DNA of 64,000 nucleotides, taken from an uncultured Propionibacteriaceae bacterium (GTDB lineage Bacteria > Actinomycetota > Actinomycetes > Propionibacteriales > Propionibacteriaceae). The stretch spans positions 62,001-126,000 of the forward strand of contig CAMDZW010000007.1 of NCBI GenBank assembly GCA_945911015.1, in the 5' to 3' direction. Numbering within the stretch: position 1 is the stretch's first letter; each line of letters begins with the position of its first letter. Shown here piece after piece: positions 16,701 through 24,823 of this stretch. A program made the translations under genes and the position numbers. The notes beneath the pieces were generated by a model. That model had not been told where the DNA came from, made no database searches, and saw only the letters and a list, made by a program, of their open reading frames with translations.

Positions 16701-17567
16701 CGCAATCTCGACGACCGCTGTCCAATCCTGTTCACTCGCCATCGCCAGTGCGGCCCGCATGACCCATTCCTGCTCGACGAAGGGTTTGCCGCGGTCGTCG
16801 TCACCCTCGGCGACGCTCAGTGCGTACTTGCCGTGGGACCAACTGTTCGCGATGTGGATGCGGTAGCTGTCGAGCAGCAGTTCGAAGGCCTTGACGAAGC
16901 CGAACCGTTCGATCACGACGATCATCGTCAGACTGGTCCCGGTGTGGACGGCCCGGGTCAGTGCCAGATACGCGACTGCCTGTTCCTCAGTCAGCTGTTC
17001 CGGGTCGACCTCGGTGAAGCAGATCTCCAACATTGAGTGCAGGTGGGGTGCGGTGTTCGGCTTGTCCTTGTGGTAGCCGTCGCGCAGTCGGGCCGCAATT
17101 GCCCCCCAGTCCGGGCCCGAACGCAGCGCCTCCATCGTCGGGTTGCCACGGGTCGCGAATGCAGCATTGCGGAACTCGTCATCAAGGTCGACCGGGTCGC
17201 CGTCGCGCAGCCACGGTGGGGTCCCGGATGCGTCCGGGTCGGTGGCCGCTTCCGGCTCGGGGGCCGTCCTGGGCTCGGGTGCCTTCGCAGGCTTCTCGAC
17301 GGCGAGTGGCTCGGACGGTGTGGTCTCGTCCGCCGCGGCGACCGGCTCCGGGTCGTTCACCGAACCGACTTCCACATAGCCCTTCTTGGTCTTCTGGTTG
17401 ATCAGCTTGGTCTGCTCCGCCTCGGCCGCCGCCGGGTCGTCGAGGGTCTTGGTCTTCGTCTGGCCGTCGGTGCCAATGCGCCCCCACTGGGTTGTCACAT
17501 CATTGTCCGAGATCGTGACCTGCCAGAACTTCGCCGACGTTCCCTCAACCAACTCGAACCTGCGCAT
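13788..17567 (-). CDS. WGR domain plus DUF4132 protein (YehI/MolR-like), first gene of the five-gene module
   Basis: A 1259-residue protein. Residues 1-70 are a WGR domain (FWQVTISDNDVTTQWGRIGT), a fold otherwise seen in PARP-type enzymes and in MolR proteins. A Pro/Ala/Glu-rich linker follows to about residue 115. A long helical region, apparently repeat-built, fills the centre. The DUF4132 domain lies near the C-terminus, roughly residues 930-1150 (starting near KALQEAAKEKIQAIAENRG). No enzyme motif is evident. ATG 17567 is the only reasonable start and is 67 bases from the divergent MFS gene, where the promoter of the whole five-gene transcript must lie. The historic name molR refers to a proposed role in E. 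coli molybdate regulation that I consider weakly supported. The WGR domain suggests contact with nucleic acid ends or with protein modifications. Confidence 0.87.
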   Translation of the reverse strand: MRRFELVEGTSAKFWQVTISDNDVTTQWGRIGTDGQTKTKTLDDPAAAEAEQTKLINQKTKKGYVEVGSVNDPEPVAAADETTPSEPLAVEKPAKAPEPRTAPEPEAATDPDASGTPPWLRDGDPVDLDDEFRNAAFATRGNPTMEALRSGPDWGAIAARLRDGYHKDKPNTAPHLHSMLEICFTEVDPEQLTEEQAVAYLALTRAVHTGTSLTMIVVIERFGFVKAFELLLDSYRIHIANSWSHGKYALSVAEGDDDRGKPFVEQEWVMRAALAMASEQDWTAVVEIADRRWAELSHRRQISVALMLPDHPEFADRAVRFDGERSDHLELLQGLVTTPELAALAVKGPKPEYNRFGCNRGLVHSYVVERGSASARMLAACADEECAGEALRRIGTPEAITGLLSVAHRNKEYLGRLQGAVERWPMAAAAALAEAAAGTSRSASLAKSMFSTVLLNHPEAAEVKPWLSPAAQTQLSQTQTRLAGGGEKAAAEDLPEVLVSPPWLKKRTKEKVFDLEPLPLEPTEEWPDGARERQLEQVPWRRREDFTSITEVAQGLCSQTYFRNSSDPFIAVQVQMAEALTAGDVDQVVAAYQEYAKVVRAKATWQRETLRGDVLAGTGRAVIDSVRPGFALEVWNALAGIGDDDNDTARVMATWGTAALPGFHKTIRRHPTDEISTAMHFGSVELAPIMARAFLKLKSIREQGLQWLLAHPEHAAAGLIAPALGKKGEALDCARTALQRLALDPELRTMILATADRYEDPAVTAAVVAVLDQDATDRFPTKIGKRPAWWTPSVWTPITIGGKALPDEAVDHFGTMLAFPPVDDEPYAGITQVVEQADADSLAEFAWDMFSAWLASGGASKESWAMTILGLVGDDETARRITPLLRAWPGESQHKRAVTGLSVLEGIGTDLALMQLNGIATKVKFKALQEAAKEKIQAIAENRGLSTEELADRLAPDLGLAADGTMELDFGPRRFTVGFDEALKPYVRDEEGKRLKDLPKPRQSDDAALAKEAVAAWKVLRKDARAIAAQQVLRLEIAMCTQRRWDLAVFEQFLAGHPLVKNLVQRLVWASFTDGAAQTFFRVSEDGEYTDAEDEPITLDEDAIVGIPHSLEIPADTAADFGQLFTDYELLPPFEQLARESQSLSATDLSSTKLTRWAGTEIPTGKVLGLTNRGWQRGTPADGGVAGYVEKPIGDGRAIVAQLDPGLFTGYLEGAPEQEITEVSIGKASWWGDVSDPVPFDQISPIVISEMLRDLDGLM

Positions 17568-17634
17568 CGCGGGCCCTTCCTGTCCGTGTGTGCAACCGGT
17601 CCGATCCTAGGACCCGAAGGGTCTGTCTCGAGCG

Positions 17635-18918
17635 GTGGACCTACAGTCGGTGTCCGTGTCAGTCGTCTCCCCTGTCTCGGCCTCGGCGCTGGCCGAAGTC
17701 CGCCGCCGCACCACAGCCGTCCTGGTGATCAGCCAGGTCATCGGCACGATCGGTGTCGGTGTGGCTCCGTCCATCGGTGTGCTCCTCGCCGAGGAGGTCA
17801 CCCAGAACGAGGCCTGGGCGGGGCTGGCCCGGACTGCGAGCACTCTCGGTGCCGCACTCTTCGGCATCCCGCTGGGCAATCTGGCTGCACGACGAGGACG
17901 ACGGGTGGCCCTGGCCACCGGGTGGTGGACCGCAGCTGTCGGTGGCGCGATCCTGGTGGCCGCTGCCCAATGGTCGCTGGTGGTGCCACTGTTCGTCGGG
18001 CTGTTCCTGATCGGAGCCGGGTCGGCGGTGAGCCTGCAGGCGCGGTTCGCGGCGGCCGATCTGGCTGAGCCCCACCGCAAGGCCAGAGTGCTGGCGATGG
18101 TCGTGTGGGTGGGCACCCTCGGCTCGGTGCTCGGCCCCAACCTCGGTGTTCCCGGTGAGATCGTGGAACGTCTGACCGGGCTGTCCGTCTTCGGCAGTGC
18201 ATTCGGGATCGCCGCGGCCTGCATGGCCATCGCCGGCGTGGTCATCATCGCTGCGCTGCGCCCCGACCCGCTGCTGCTCTCGCGGACCCTGCCCGGAGCC
18301 CAGTCCGCCCCGGCCCGTACCACCGGCAGCCGATTCGCCCAGATGGTGGCCGAGCTGCGCACGAACGCTCGCGCCCGCTATGCCGTGGTGGCGATCATCA
18401 CCGCCCAGATCGTCATGGTGGCCGTGATGACGATGACCCCGGTGCACATCGCCCACCACGGCGGGTCGGTCACCCTGGTCGGCATCACGATCAGCCTCCA
18501 CGTCCTCGGCATGTTTGCGCTGGCGCCGGTGGTCGGACAACTCGTCGACCGCATCGGTGCCCGGATCACCGTGCTGATCGGTCTGGCGATCTTCCTGGCC
18601 TCCTTGCTGATCGGAGCACTGCGCCCCGACGGGACAGGCTGGATCATCACCTCGTTGATCCTGCTCGGTCTGGGCTGGTCCTTCGTGAATGTCGCGGGAT
18701 CGGCGCTGTTCAGCGCAGCCGTCGTCGGAGACCACCGGGCGAGCGCCCAGGGTGGCGTCGATGCCGTGTCGAACCTGTGCGGCGCGACCGCGGCCTTTGC
18801 AGCCGGCCCGCTGCTGGCCGTCAGCAGCTTCTCCTTCCTGGCCGTGGTGTCGATCGTGGTGCTGGTGCCACTGACGGTGTTGTCCCTGCTCCCGGCCGGT
18901 CGCCGGTGGGTCGAGTGA
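17635..18918 (+). CDS. MFS transporter (first of a coupled pair)
   Basis: A 427-residue major facilitator permease with about 12 hydrophobic helices. The loop 2-3 motif reads GNLAARRGRRVAL and its second-half counterpart GQLVDRIGARITV. GTG 17635 is used; GTG codons at 17650 and 17656 are alternatives. The gap to the divergent WGR-DUF4132 gene is 67 bases, so the two promoters share it. The stop overlaps the next MFS gene start as GTGA, so both are probably made together. The general shape is that of drug or metabolite exporters. The substrate is unknown. Confidence 0.82.
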   Translation: MDLQSVSVSVVSPVSASALAEVRRRTTAVLVISQVIGTIGVGVAPSIGVLLAEEVTQNEAWAGLARTASTLGAALFGIPLGNLAARRGRRVALATGWWTAAVGGAILVAAAQWSLVVPLFVGLFLIGAGSAVSLQARFAAADLAEPHRKARVLAMVVWVGTLGSVLGPNLGVPGEIVERLTGLSVFGSAFGIAAACMAIAGVVIIAALRPDPLLLSRTLPGAQSAPARTTGSRFAQMVAELRTNARARYAVVAIITAQIVMVAVMTMTPVHIAHHGGSVTLVGITISLHVLGMFALAPVVGQLVDRIGARITVLIGLAIFLASLLIGALRPDGTGWIITSLILLGLGWSFVNVAGSALFSAAVVGDHRASAQGGVDAVSNLCGATAAFAAGPLLAVSSFSFLAVVSIVVLVPLTVLSLLPAGRRWVE

Positions 18919-20051
18919 CGACCACAGCCGTACGGGGTCAGCTCACCTCGGTCACGATCGCCAGTGCGGTCGGGATCGCGGTCTTCTATGCGGCGTACTC
19001 GCTGATCCCGATCACCCGGGCCGATGAACCGGCGGTGGCGAGCGCCTTCCTCGGCGTGATGATGGGGTTCGTCATCATCGTGCAGCCAGTGACTCCGGCC
19101 CTGGTCCGCCGCTTCTCGGTCCGGCCTGTCCTGCAGGTTTCCCTGCTCACCATCACCGCCGGCGTGCTGCTCATCGGTTGGGCACCCGGTCTGATCGTCC
19201 TGCTGGTGGGAGCCCTGGTCGCCGGCAGCGGCATCGGTGTCCTGGTTGTCTCCGGCGCCCAAGGCATCGGACTGCTCGCTCTGGGCCCGCGGCTGTCCCG
19301 CGAACTCGGCCTCTACGGTCTGGTCACCATCACCTCGTCCGCGGTCGGTGCACCACTGGGTGTGCAGTTGGGAACATCGGCATCACCACAGGTGTTCGGC
19401 GTGGTCGCAGCCGGGCTCTGCGCCCTGAGTGTCGCCGGCACCTTCGGCCTGCGCGGCGATCTCGGCCGGGCCGGCGCTGACGAACAGCCGACGCGCACGT
19501 CCACGTCCTTGGTGGCCGGTCTGGTACGGGCACGGTGGACCTTGCTGCTCATGGTCGTCACCATCCTCGTGCTGTCACACGGACTGACCACATTGCCGAT
19601 CGTCGTCAGCGCAACGGTCAGTCCGGCCATGGTGGTGCTCGGGGTGCAGTTCGGCAATGCGGTCGGTCGGGGTGTCGGCGGCCAGCTGGAGCACCGCATC
19701 GGGCACCGTCGGGTGGTGGTCTCCGCCCTCGCCCTGCTGGTCCTCGGCACGGTGGGGACCGTCGTCGTGCCCGGGTCCGTGCTGGTGTTGGCGCCGGCGG
19801 TGTTGATCGGGATCGGGGTGGGCATGATCCAGACGGCGGCGCTGCACTCAACCATGGTCCAAGCGGGGCCGGGTTCAGGATCAGTGTTGTGGAACATCAC
19901 GATCGACACCGGACTGTGGCTCGGCGGGATCTTCACCGGCATTGCCCTCGCACACGGTGTGACTGCAGTGGCCAGTCTGGTCGTCGCTGGGATCTCGGTG
20001 CTGGCGGGTGTCATCGGGCTCCGACAGCGTGATGCTAGCGTCACTCCATGA
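18915..20051 (+). CDS. MFS transporter (second of a coupled pair)
   Basis: A 378-residue major facilitator permease with around 12 short hydrophobic segments and little loop sequence. The start is the GTG at 18915, which overlaps the upstream MFS stop (GTGA). Reading further upstream would run through the previous gene in another frame. The second half carries a GQLEHRIGHRRVV loop that resembles the MFS loop 8-9 signature. It is shorter than its neighbour and only distantly similar to it. The coupling suggests equimolar synthesis, perhaps as a heteromeric or functionally paired exporter. The substrate is not predictable. Confidence 0.8.
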   Translation: MTTTAVRGQLTSVTIASAVGIAVFYAAYSLIPITRADEPAVASAFLGVMMGFVIIVQPVTPALVRRFSVRPVLQVSLLTITAGVLLIGWAPGLIVLLVGALVAGSGIGVLVVSGAQGIGLLALGPRLSRELGLYGLVTITSSAVGAPLGVQLGTSASPQVFGVVAAGLCALSVAGTFGLRGDLGRAGADEQPTRTSTSLVAGLVRARWTLLLMVVTILVLSHGLTTLPIVVSATVSPAMVVLGVQFGNAVGRGVGGQLEHRIGHRRVVVSALALLVLGTVGTVVVPGSVLVLAPAVLIGIGVGMIQTAALHSTMVQAGPGSGSVLWNITIDTGLWLGGIFTGIALAHGVTAVASLVVAGISVLAGVIGLRQRDASVTP

Positions 20052-20101
20052 AAGATCGTTCCATGTTGTTGAGGGATTCACGGTGAGGAGAGGTTGTGGC
20101 G

Positions 20102-21022
20102 ATGACTGAGATCGCTGGTGTGCTGCCGGTGGTGTCCACCCCGTTCGCGGTGGACTGGAGCATCGATCGGGCGAACCTTCGCCGTGAGGTCGACTGGCTC
20201 CTCGGTCACGGCGCCCATGGAGTGACCGTGGGCATGGTCTCGGAGATGCTGCGGCTCAGCCCGGACGAACGGCGTACGTTGTGCGAAGACTTGGTCGCTG
20301 CGGTCGACGGCCGCGGCCTGGTGATCACCTCGGTTGGGGCGGAGTCCACCGACCAGGCGGTCACGCTGGCACGTCATGCCGCCGCTGCTGGCGCCGACGC
20401 CCTGATGGCCAACCCACCGCTCACGGTCTCCGGCCTTGCTGCAGAGCAGTTGATCACCCATTACTGTGCACTCGCGGACGCCTCCGGCGATGTCCCGCTG
20501 ATCGTGCAGGATGCGTCGGGCTACATCGGATCCGCCGTCGCACTGGAGACACTGGCCGAGTTGGCCGATCGCTATGACCACACAAAGATCCAGTTCAAGC
20601 CCGAGGCCCAACCGCTCGGTGCCCGCCTGACGCGGCTGATGGAGCTGACCGAGGGCCGGGCCCGAGTGTTCGAAGGGATCGGTGGGCTGGCCCTGGTCGA
20701 CAACTACCAGCGGGGTGTCGTCGGCTCGATGCCCGGTGCGGATCTGATCTGGGCCGTCGTCCCCCTGTGGCGCAGCCTGGTCGCCGGCGACTTCGACGCC
20801 GCGTACCAGATCCACGCGGCGCTGGCCGCGGTGATGTCGATGGTCTCCAACCTGGATTCCTTCGTGGCCATGGAAAAACACCTTCTGGTACGGCAGGGGG
20901 TCCTGCCTGATGCGCGGCAGCGCCAGCCGGTCGCCTTCGTGCTGGATCCACAGACCCGCGACGAACTCGACCGGCTGACCGACCGGCTTGCCGCTGTCGT
21001 GGGGCACCGGCTCAAGGACTGA
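20102..21022 (+). CDS. dihydrodipicolinate synthase/N-acetylneuraminate lyase family aldolase
   Basis: A 306-residue class I aldolase. The Schiff-base lysine is in HTKIQFKPEAQP, and the early barrel strand motif is GVLPVVSTPF. The GTVGS-type phosphate/keto-acid loop is replaced by GVTVGMVSEM, so this is probably not the lysine-pathway DapA but a paralogue acting on a 2-keto-3-deoxy sugar acid or similar. GAGGAGAGG at 20085-20093 lies 8 bases before ATG 20102, which decides the start over the GTG at 20096. It is 50 bases downstream of the MFS pair and near a polyol/uronate dehydrogenase gene, which fits a sugar-acid catabolic set. Confidence 0.85.
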   Translation: MTEIAGVLPVVSTPFAVDWSIDRANLRREVDWLLGHGAHGVTVGMVSEMLRLSPDERRTLCEDLVAAVDGRGLVITSVGAESTDQAVTLARHAAAAGADALMANPPLTVSGLAAEQLITHYCALADASGDVPLIVQDASGYIGSAVALETLAELADRYDHTKIQFKPEAQPLGARLTRLMELTEGRARVFEGIGGLALVDNYQRGVVGSMPGADLIWAVVPLWRSLVAGDFDAAYQIHAALAAVMSMVSNLDSFVAMEKHLLVRQGVLPDARQRQPVAFVLDPQTRDELDRLTDRLAAVVGHRLKD

Positions 21023-21040
21023 CCGAGCCGGACCAACCGG

Positions 21041-22027
21041 TCACTGATGGGCGTCGATGAAGGGCAGGATCCCTTCGGCCATCGCACCTGACCACCTGCC
21101 CCGTTGTGGGACCGCCGGGGTGTGTCGACCGTCGCGGGATCGGATGTGCAGGAAGGCACCCAGAGCCGACACCAGAGCAATCAGCAGCTCCGGGTCGGTG
21201 TCGGGGTGGACCCGGCCGAAGGCTGCGATAACGTCGATCGGTCCGCCCGACTCCACCGCCGCGCCGGAGGCAACCACATCGGCCAGCAGAAGCGCAACGT
21301 CCACCCATGGCGCCGCCAGCGACGGATGTGCCCAGTCCAGGAAGGAAACCCGTCCGGTTGTCCGATCGATCAGCAGGTTGTCGGCACGCAGGTCGAGATG
21401 CCCGAGGACGACGTCCGTCCCGTCCGGACCGCCGTCGGCGGCCAGAGCCATCGCACGGTCGCGGTCGAGCCAGTGTGGGACGCGTTCGTGCCACGGATCG
21501 GTCTCATCTGCGGCGATGCTCGGCCAACCGTTGAAGGTCGCCTGCAGCTGCGCGGGGTCTCCGCCCTCGACGGTTGCCACCGTCCGCGCGACCGCCGGCC
21601 ACTGGTCCAGCACCAGGTCGAGGTCCGTTGCCTGCCAAGGATGTGGCGGCGTGACACCCGGGCGGACCTCCAGGAGGTTGATCACCCAGGTCCCGTCGTC
21701 GGTGTCGAGCTCGACGCTCTCGAGCAGGGCCGGGATCGCCGGATGGGACGGCAGCAAGGATGCCTGAGCGGCCTCTCGGCGGTACATCCGTCCTCCGTCC
21801 GGGTTCGCCGTCGCGTTGAGCCCCTTCACAAAGACGGCGCGATGCTCGCCGGGCACGATCGCGGCCACACCGTTGGACATCCCACCGACACAGTCGACGA
21901 CTGCACCGTCGACCGGGCCTGTCATCGACTCGACCCAGGTCCGCACCTGCGGAGGTGTCGCCGCCCAACGGACACGATTGCCGTGGAGGAAGGTGGGTGG
22001 CAGAGCTTGCCTCGGATGGTGTTCCAT
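21041..22027 (-). CDS. aminoglycoside phosphotransferase-like kinase (APH fold)
   Basis: A 328-residue protein-kinase-like phosphotransferase. The catalytic loop is HLDLRADNLL and the metal-binding aspartate is in VSFLDWAHPS, together the APH/choline-kinase signature. The N-terminal lobe has the expected Lys (AVFVKGLNA). These proteins phosphorylate small molecules such as aminoglycosides, homoserine, choline or macrolides. The chromosomal setting gives no clue to which. It is convergent with the aldolase (18 bases) and divergent from the mannitol-dehydrogenase-like gene. Confidence 0.82.
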   Translation of the reverse strand: MEHHPRQALPPTFLHGNRVRWAATPPQVRTWVESMTGPVDGAVVDCVGGMSNGVAAIVPGEHRAVFVKGLNATANPDGGRMYRREAAQASLLPSHPAIPALLESVELDTDDGTWVINLLEVRPGVTPPHPWQATDLDLVLDQWPAVARTVATVEGGDPAQLQATFNGWPSIAADETDPWHERVPHWLDRDRAMALAADGGPDGTDVVLGHLDLRADNLLIDRTTGRVSFLDWAHPSLAAPWVDVALLLADVVASGAAVESGGPIDVIAAFGRVHPDTDPELLIALVSALGAFLHIRSRDGRHTPAVPQRGRWSGAMAEGILPFIDAHQ

Positions 22028-22114
22028 GGACAGTCATCAGACCGGAACCGGCCGCGCGGCGCAACCGGATTCCTCCTGTTGACAGTGGCTCCCGCCACCG
22101 ACGAGACTCAAGGG

Positions 22115-23563
22115 ATGGCGCCACTTCCCTCCCCTCCTCGCGTCCCGTGGGATCGCAGTCGCATCACTCCCGGGATCGTTCACTTCGGGGTCGGTGGTTT
22201 TCACCGCGCCCATCAGGCGGTCTACCTCGATGAGCTGATGGCCGCCGGGCATTGTCTGGACTGGGGCATCGTGGGTGTCGGCTCACTTCCCGGTGATGCC
22301 CGGATGCGCGATGTTCTGGCCGCCCAGGATCATCAGTACACCGTCGTGGTGAAGCACGCCGACGGCAGCCGTGATCGTCGTGTCATCGGCTCGATCATCG
22401 ACTTCCGCCACGCCCCGGATGATCGTGAAGGTGTTCTTGCCCTGTTGGCCGATCCGGCCATCAGGATCGTTGGACTGACGATCACAGAAGGTGGCTATCA
22501 CCTCCATCCGGTGACCGGTGAGTTCGATCCGAGTGACCCGCTGTTGGCCCACGACCTGTCCGGCGAGGGGGTGCCGGTGAGTGTCTTCGGGATGATCGTC
22601 GAAGGTTTGCGGCGCCGCCGTGATGCCGGGGTTGCCCCTTACGCGGTGATGTCGTGCGACAACCTGCCGGGCAACGGGGCCATTGCCCGCTCGATGATCG
22701 GTGCCTTTGCCGAGCGTCTCGATCCCTCTCTGGCCGCATGGATCGCGGCCGAGGTGAGCTTTCCCAACACCATGGTCGATCGAATCACCCCAGCCACCAC
22801 CGACGCCGACATCGCCGAGCTGCAAGCGGCCGGCGTCGAGGATGCCTGGCCGGTGGTGTGCGAGCCCTTCCGCCAGTGGGTGCTCGAGGACCAGTTTCCG
22901 ACCGGGCGACCGGCGTGGGAGGAGGTCGGCGCACAGCTGGTGGGTGACGTGACACCGTACGAGCTGATGAAGTTGCGCCTGTTGAACGCGTCGCACCAGG
23001 CGATCGCCTGTCTGGGACAGCTCGACGGATTCCGTTACGCCCATGAGGTTTCGGTCGATCCGCTCCACCGGGATCTGATGTTGTCCTACATGGCTGACGA
23101 AGCGATCCCCACCTTGGCACCGGTCCCGGGCATCGACCTGGACGACTATCGGCGCACCGTGGTGGATCGATTCGCAAATCCGGCGGTCGCGGATCCGTTG
23201 GCTCGTCTGGCGACCGATGTGAGTGACCGGATCCCGAAGTTCTTGCTGCCGGTGGTCCAGCACAATCTCAACCACGGTGGGCCGGTCGACCGTTCAGCGT
23301 TGATCATCGCTGCCTGGGCACGCTGGTGCGAAGGAACCGACGAGTCCGGCAACCCGGTCGAGATCCAGGATCGGCTCGAGCCCCGACTTCGCGCTGCTGC
23401 CAGCCACCATGACACCGACCTGCTGGGCTTTCTGCGTCAACCTGACCTGTTCGCCGACCTGGTCGACAACCCTCGTTTCACCGCCCCCTACGCCGACTTC
23501 CTCACCCAGCTGCGGACGCTGGGGGCTCGGGCCACCCTCACGGCCCTGTTGTCTGCGGGATGA
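22115..23563 (+). CDS. mannitol dehydrogenase family oxidoreductase
   Basis: A 482-residue polyol-specific long-chain dehydrogenase (mannitol 2-dehydrogenase, arabinitol dehydrogenase or fructuronate/tagaturonate reductase group). The Rossmann start is IVHFGVGGFHRAHQ, and the catalytic lysine region is KFLLPVVQHNL, with the usual MKLRLLNASHQAIACLG segment before it. ATG 22115 gives a normal family length; the frame is open far upstream only because of the GC-rich antisense of the APH gene. TTGACA at 22079-22084 and GAGACT at 22103-22108 (18-base spacing) could form a promoter with a leaderless start. The substrate is probably a hexitol, pentitol or hexuronate. Confidence 0.9.
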   Translation: MAPLPSPPRVPWDRSRITPGIVHFGVGGFHRAHQAVYLDELMAAGHCLDWGIVGVGSLPGDARMRDVLAAQDHQYTVVVKHADGSRDRRVIGSIIDFRHAPDDREGVLALLADPAIRIVGLTITEGGYHLHPVTGEFDPSDPLLAHDLSGEGVPVSVFGMIVEGLRRRRDAGVAPYAVMSCDNLPGNGAIARSMIGAFAERLDPSLAAWIAAEVSFPNTMVDRITPATTDADIAELQAAGVEDAWPVVCEPFRQWVLEDQFPTGRPAWEEVGAQLVGDVTPYELMKLRLLNASHQAIACLGQLDGFRYAHEVSVDPLHRDLMLSYMADEAIPTLAPVPGIDLDDYRRTVVDRFANPAVADPLARLATDVSDRIPKFLLPVVQHNLNHGGPVDRSALIIAAWARWCEGTDESGNPVEIQDRLEPRLRAAASHHDTDLLGFLRQPDLFADLVDNPRFTAPYADFLTQLRTLGARATLTALLSAG

Positions 23564-24239
23564 ATCCGCGCCTCCCCTGCCAGGATCCGTGCTCGGACAG
23601 CGGCCGGAACCGGAGCGTCACGAACTCGTGGTGGAAGTCGCGTCGCTCCCGCTCCGCCATGCCAGCAGCGTGGTGTCCCGACTGAGGGAAGTCTCCTCTG
23701 CCGTGCACCATCGACACCATGGCGCGGACGCTCTGCCACACCGAGAAGGTGCAGACCGTCCGGGGTGGACGGATTGCCGCCACTGCCAGTGTCGTCGCAG
23801 GGTCGTCACGGACCTGACGCTCCACCGGACGTCCCCAGTGCAGGAATCGTGGCAGCTCTGGGATCCGCATGCGGGCCACCGTCACCGCAACCGTTGGTTC
23901 GTCAGGATCGAGCCGTCCGGCTCGCTCCGGAAGGCCGGACAATGCCGCGAGTCGACCCCATCGCCGTACGAACTCCATCCGTACGTGCCAGCCCGCCGCG
24001 AGGCCGCGGCCGAGACGATCCTCCAGCAGGAACCGCTGCAGATCATCGTCATGACGCCAAGCAGCGAAGACGGCGCAACGACGCAACTGCAGTCGAGCCG
24101 GCGAGATGACCGGGGCACCGAGACGCATCAGGGCGAGAGCTTCGATGTGTTCGAGACCGGCAGCCGTCGAGGGCCGCAGCAGGGCGCTGCCAGTGAGTGA
24201 CGGGGCCAGTTCGGCCAGATGAAAGCTGAACAGTGTCAC
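23538..24239 (-). CDS. spheroidene monooxygenase (CrtA)-like protein
   Basis: A 233-residue protein resembling the spheroidene-monooxygenase family. The N-terminus carries an AVFAAWRHDDDLQRFL strand-helix. WHVRMEFVRRWG follows, and TVCTFSVWQSVRAM with the HHAAGMAERERRDFHHE helix is near the C-terminus. These match the two ferredoxin-like halves of the family, whose founding member oxygenates carotenoids. Many homologues, probably including this one, occur without carotenoid genes and have unknown substrates. The GTG start overlaps the upstream NTR gene stop (GTGA), so it is the third gene of a coupled operon. Its 3' end overlaps the convergent dehydrogenase gene by 26 bases. Confidence 0.65.
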   Translation of the reverse strand: MTLFSFHLAELAPSLTGSALLRPSTAAGLEHIEALALMRLGAPVISPARLQLRRCAVFAAWRHDDDLQRFLLEDRLGRGLAAGWHVRMEFVRRWGRLAALSGLPERAGRLDPDEPTVAVTVARMRIPELPRFLHWGRPVERQVRDDPATTLAVAAIRPPRTVCTFSVWQSVRAMVSMVHGRGDFPQSGHHAAGMAERERRDFHHEFVTLRFRPLSEHGSWQGRRGFIPQTTGP

Positions 24240-24823
24240 GGAGTGTCACCCATACGCAGGCGTCGACCCAGCATCACGGCAATCGCGGCCGCGAGGAGGA
24301 GACCACCTCCGACAGCAACTGGCAGCACCCACGTGGGTGGGCCCGGTTTGTACGGTGACGCCCCGTCGGGCTCGCCCAGCAGGCCGGTCAGTTCTTTGAG
24401 GTGTTCCGACTCGGCCTGACCACTGCCGCTGCACAGGGTCGTCGCTGCGTCTCGGTCGCCACGCCGCTCACCGAGCAGGAGTACGTCGTCACCGACTGAC
24501 CATCCCTCGATGCCGCAACTCCCCCCGCTGATCGCGGAGTGGACCCGTACCGGATTGCCCACGGTGCCCCGCCAGACCTGGGTCACCTCGATCACGTAGG
24601 CGCGCTCCTGGGTACTGCTGGTGACGACCCGAGGCTCCTCGATCGAGACGATCATGCCGCGGAGCACGACCTCGCTCCGCTCAACCTGCTCGGAGAGTGA
24701 CATCGCTACGCAGCTGCAGGCGACTGCTGGGGACACCGGGCGGACCGGAACCACCCCTGCTGCTGCAATGACGAGCACCAGCACCGCCAGCACCATGCGT
24801 AGCGGACGAAGCATGTCGATCAT
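24236..24823 (-). CDS. secreted, membrane-anchored NTR/TIMP-like protein (copy 1)
   Basis: A 195-residue protein with an N-terminal signal peptide that ends just before ACSC, an NTR/TIMP-like domain and a C-terminal membrane anchor (WVLPVAVGGGLLLAAAIAVM) followed by RRLRM. The mature N-terminus CSC, the VVLRGMIVSIE strand, the VIEVTQVWRGTVGN strand and the later GGSCGIEGW fit the netrin/TIMP OB-fold, in which the N-terminal CxC pairs with later cysteines. In animal TIMPs this edge chelates metalloprotease zinc; bacterial functions are unknown. The start overlaps the upstream paralogue stop (ATGA). It is probably outward-facing on the cytoplasmic membrane. Confidence 0.72.
   Translation of the reverse strand: MIDMLRPLRMVLAVLVLVIAAAGVVPVRPVSPAVACSCVAMSLSEQVERSEVVLRGMIVSIEEPRVVTSSTQERAYVIEVTQVWRGTVGNPVRVHSAISGGSCGIEGWSVGDDVLLLGERRGDRDAATTLCSGSGQAESEHLKELTGLLGEPDGASPYKPGPPTWVLPVAVGGGLLLAAAIAVMLGRRLRMGDTP

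Noticed and set aside
18777-20051. Upstream start for the second MFS gene at 18777
   Set aside because: It would overlap the first MFS gene by 142 bases in a different frame; the GTG at 18915 gives the standard GTGA coupling.
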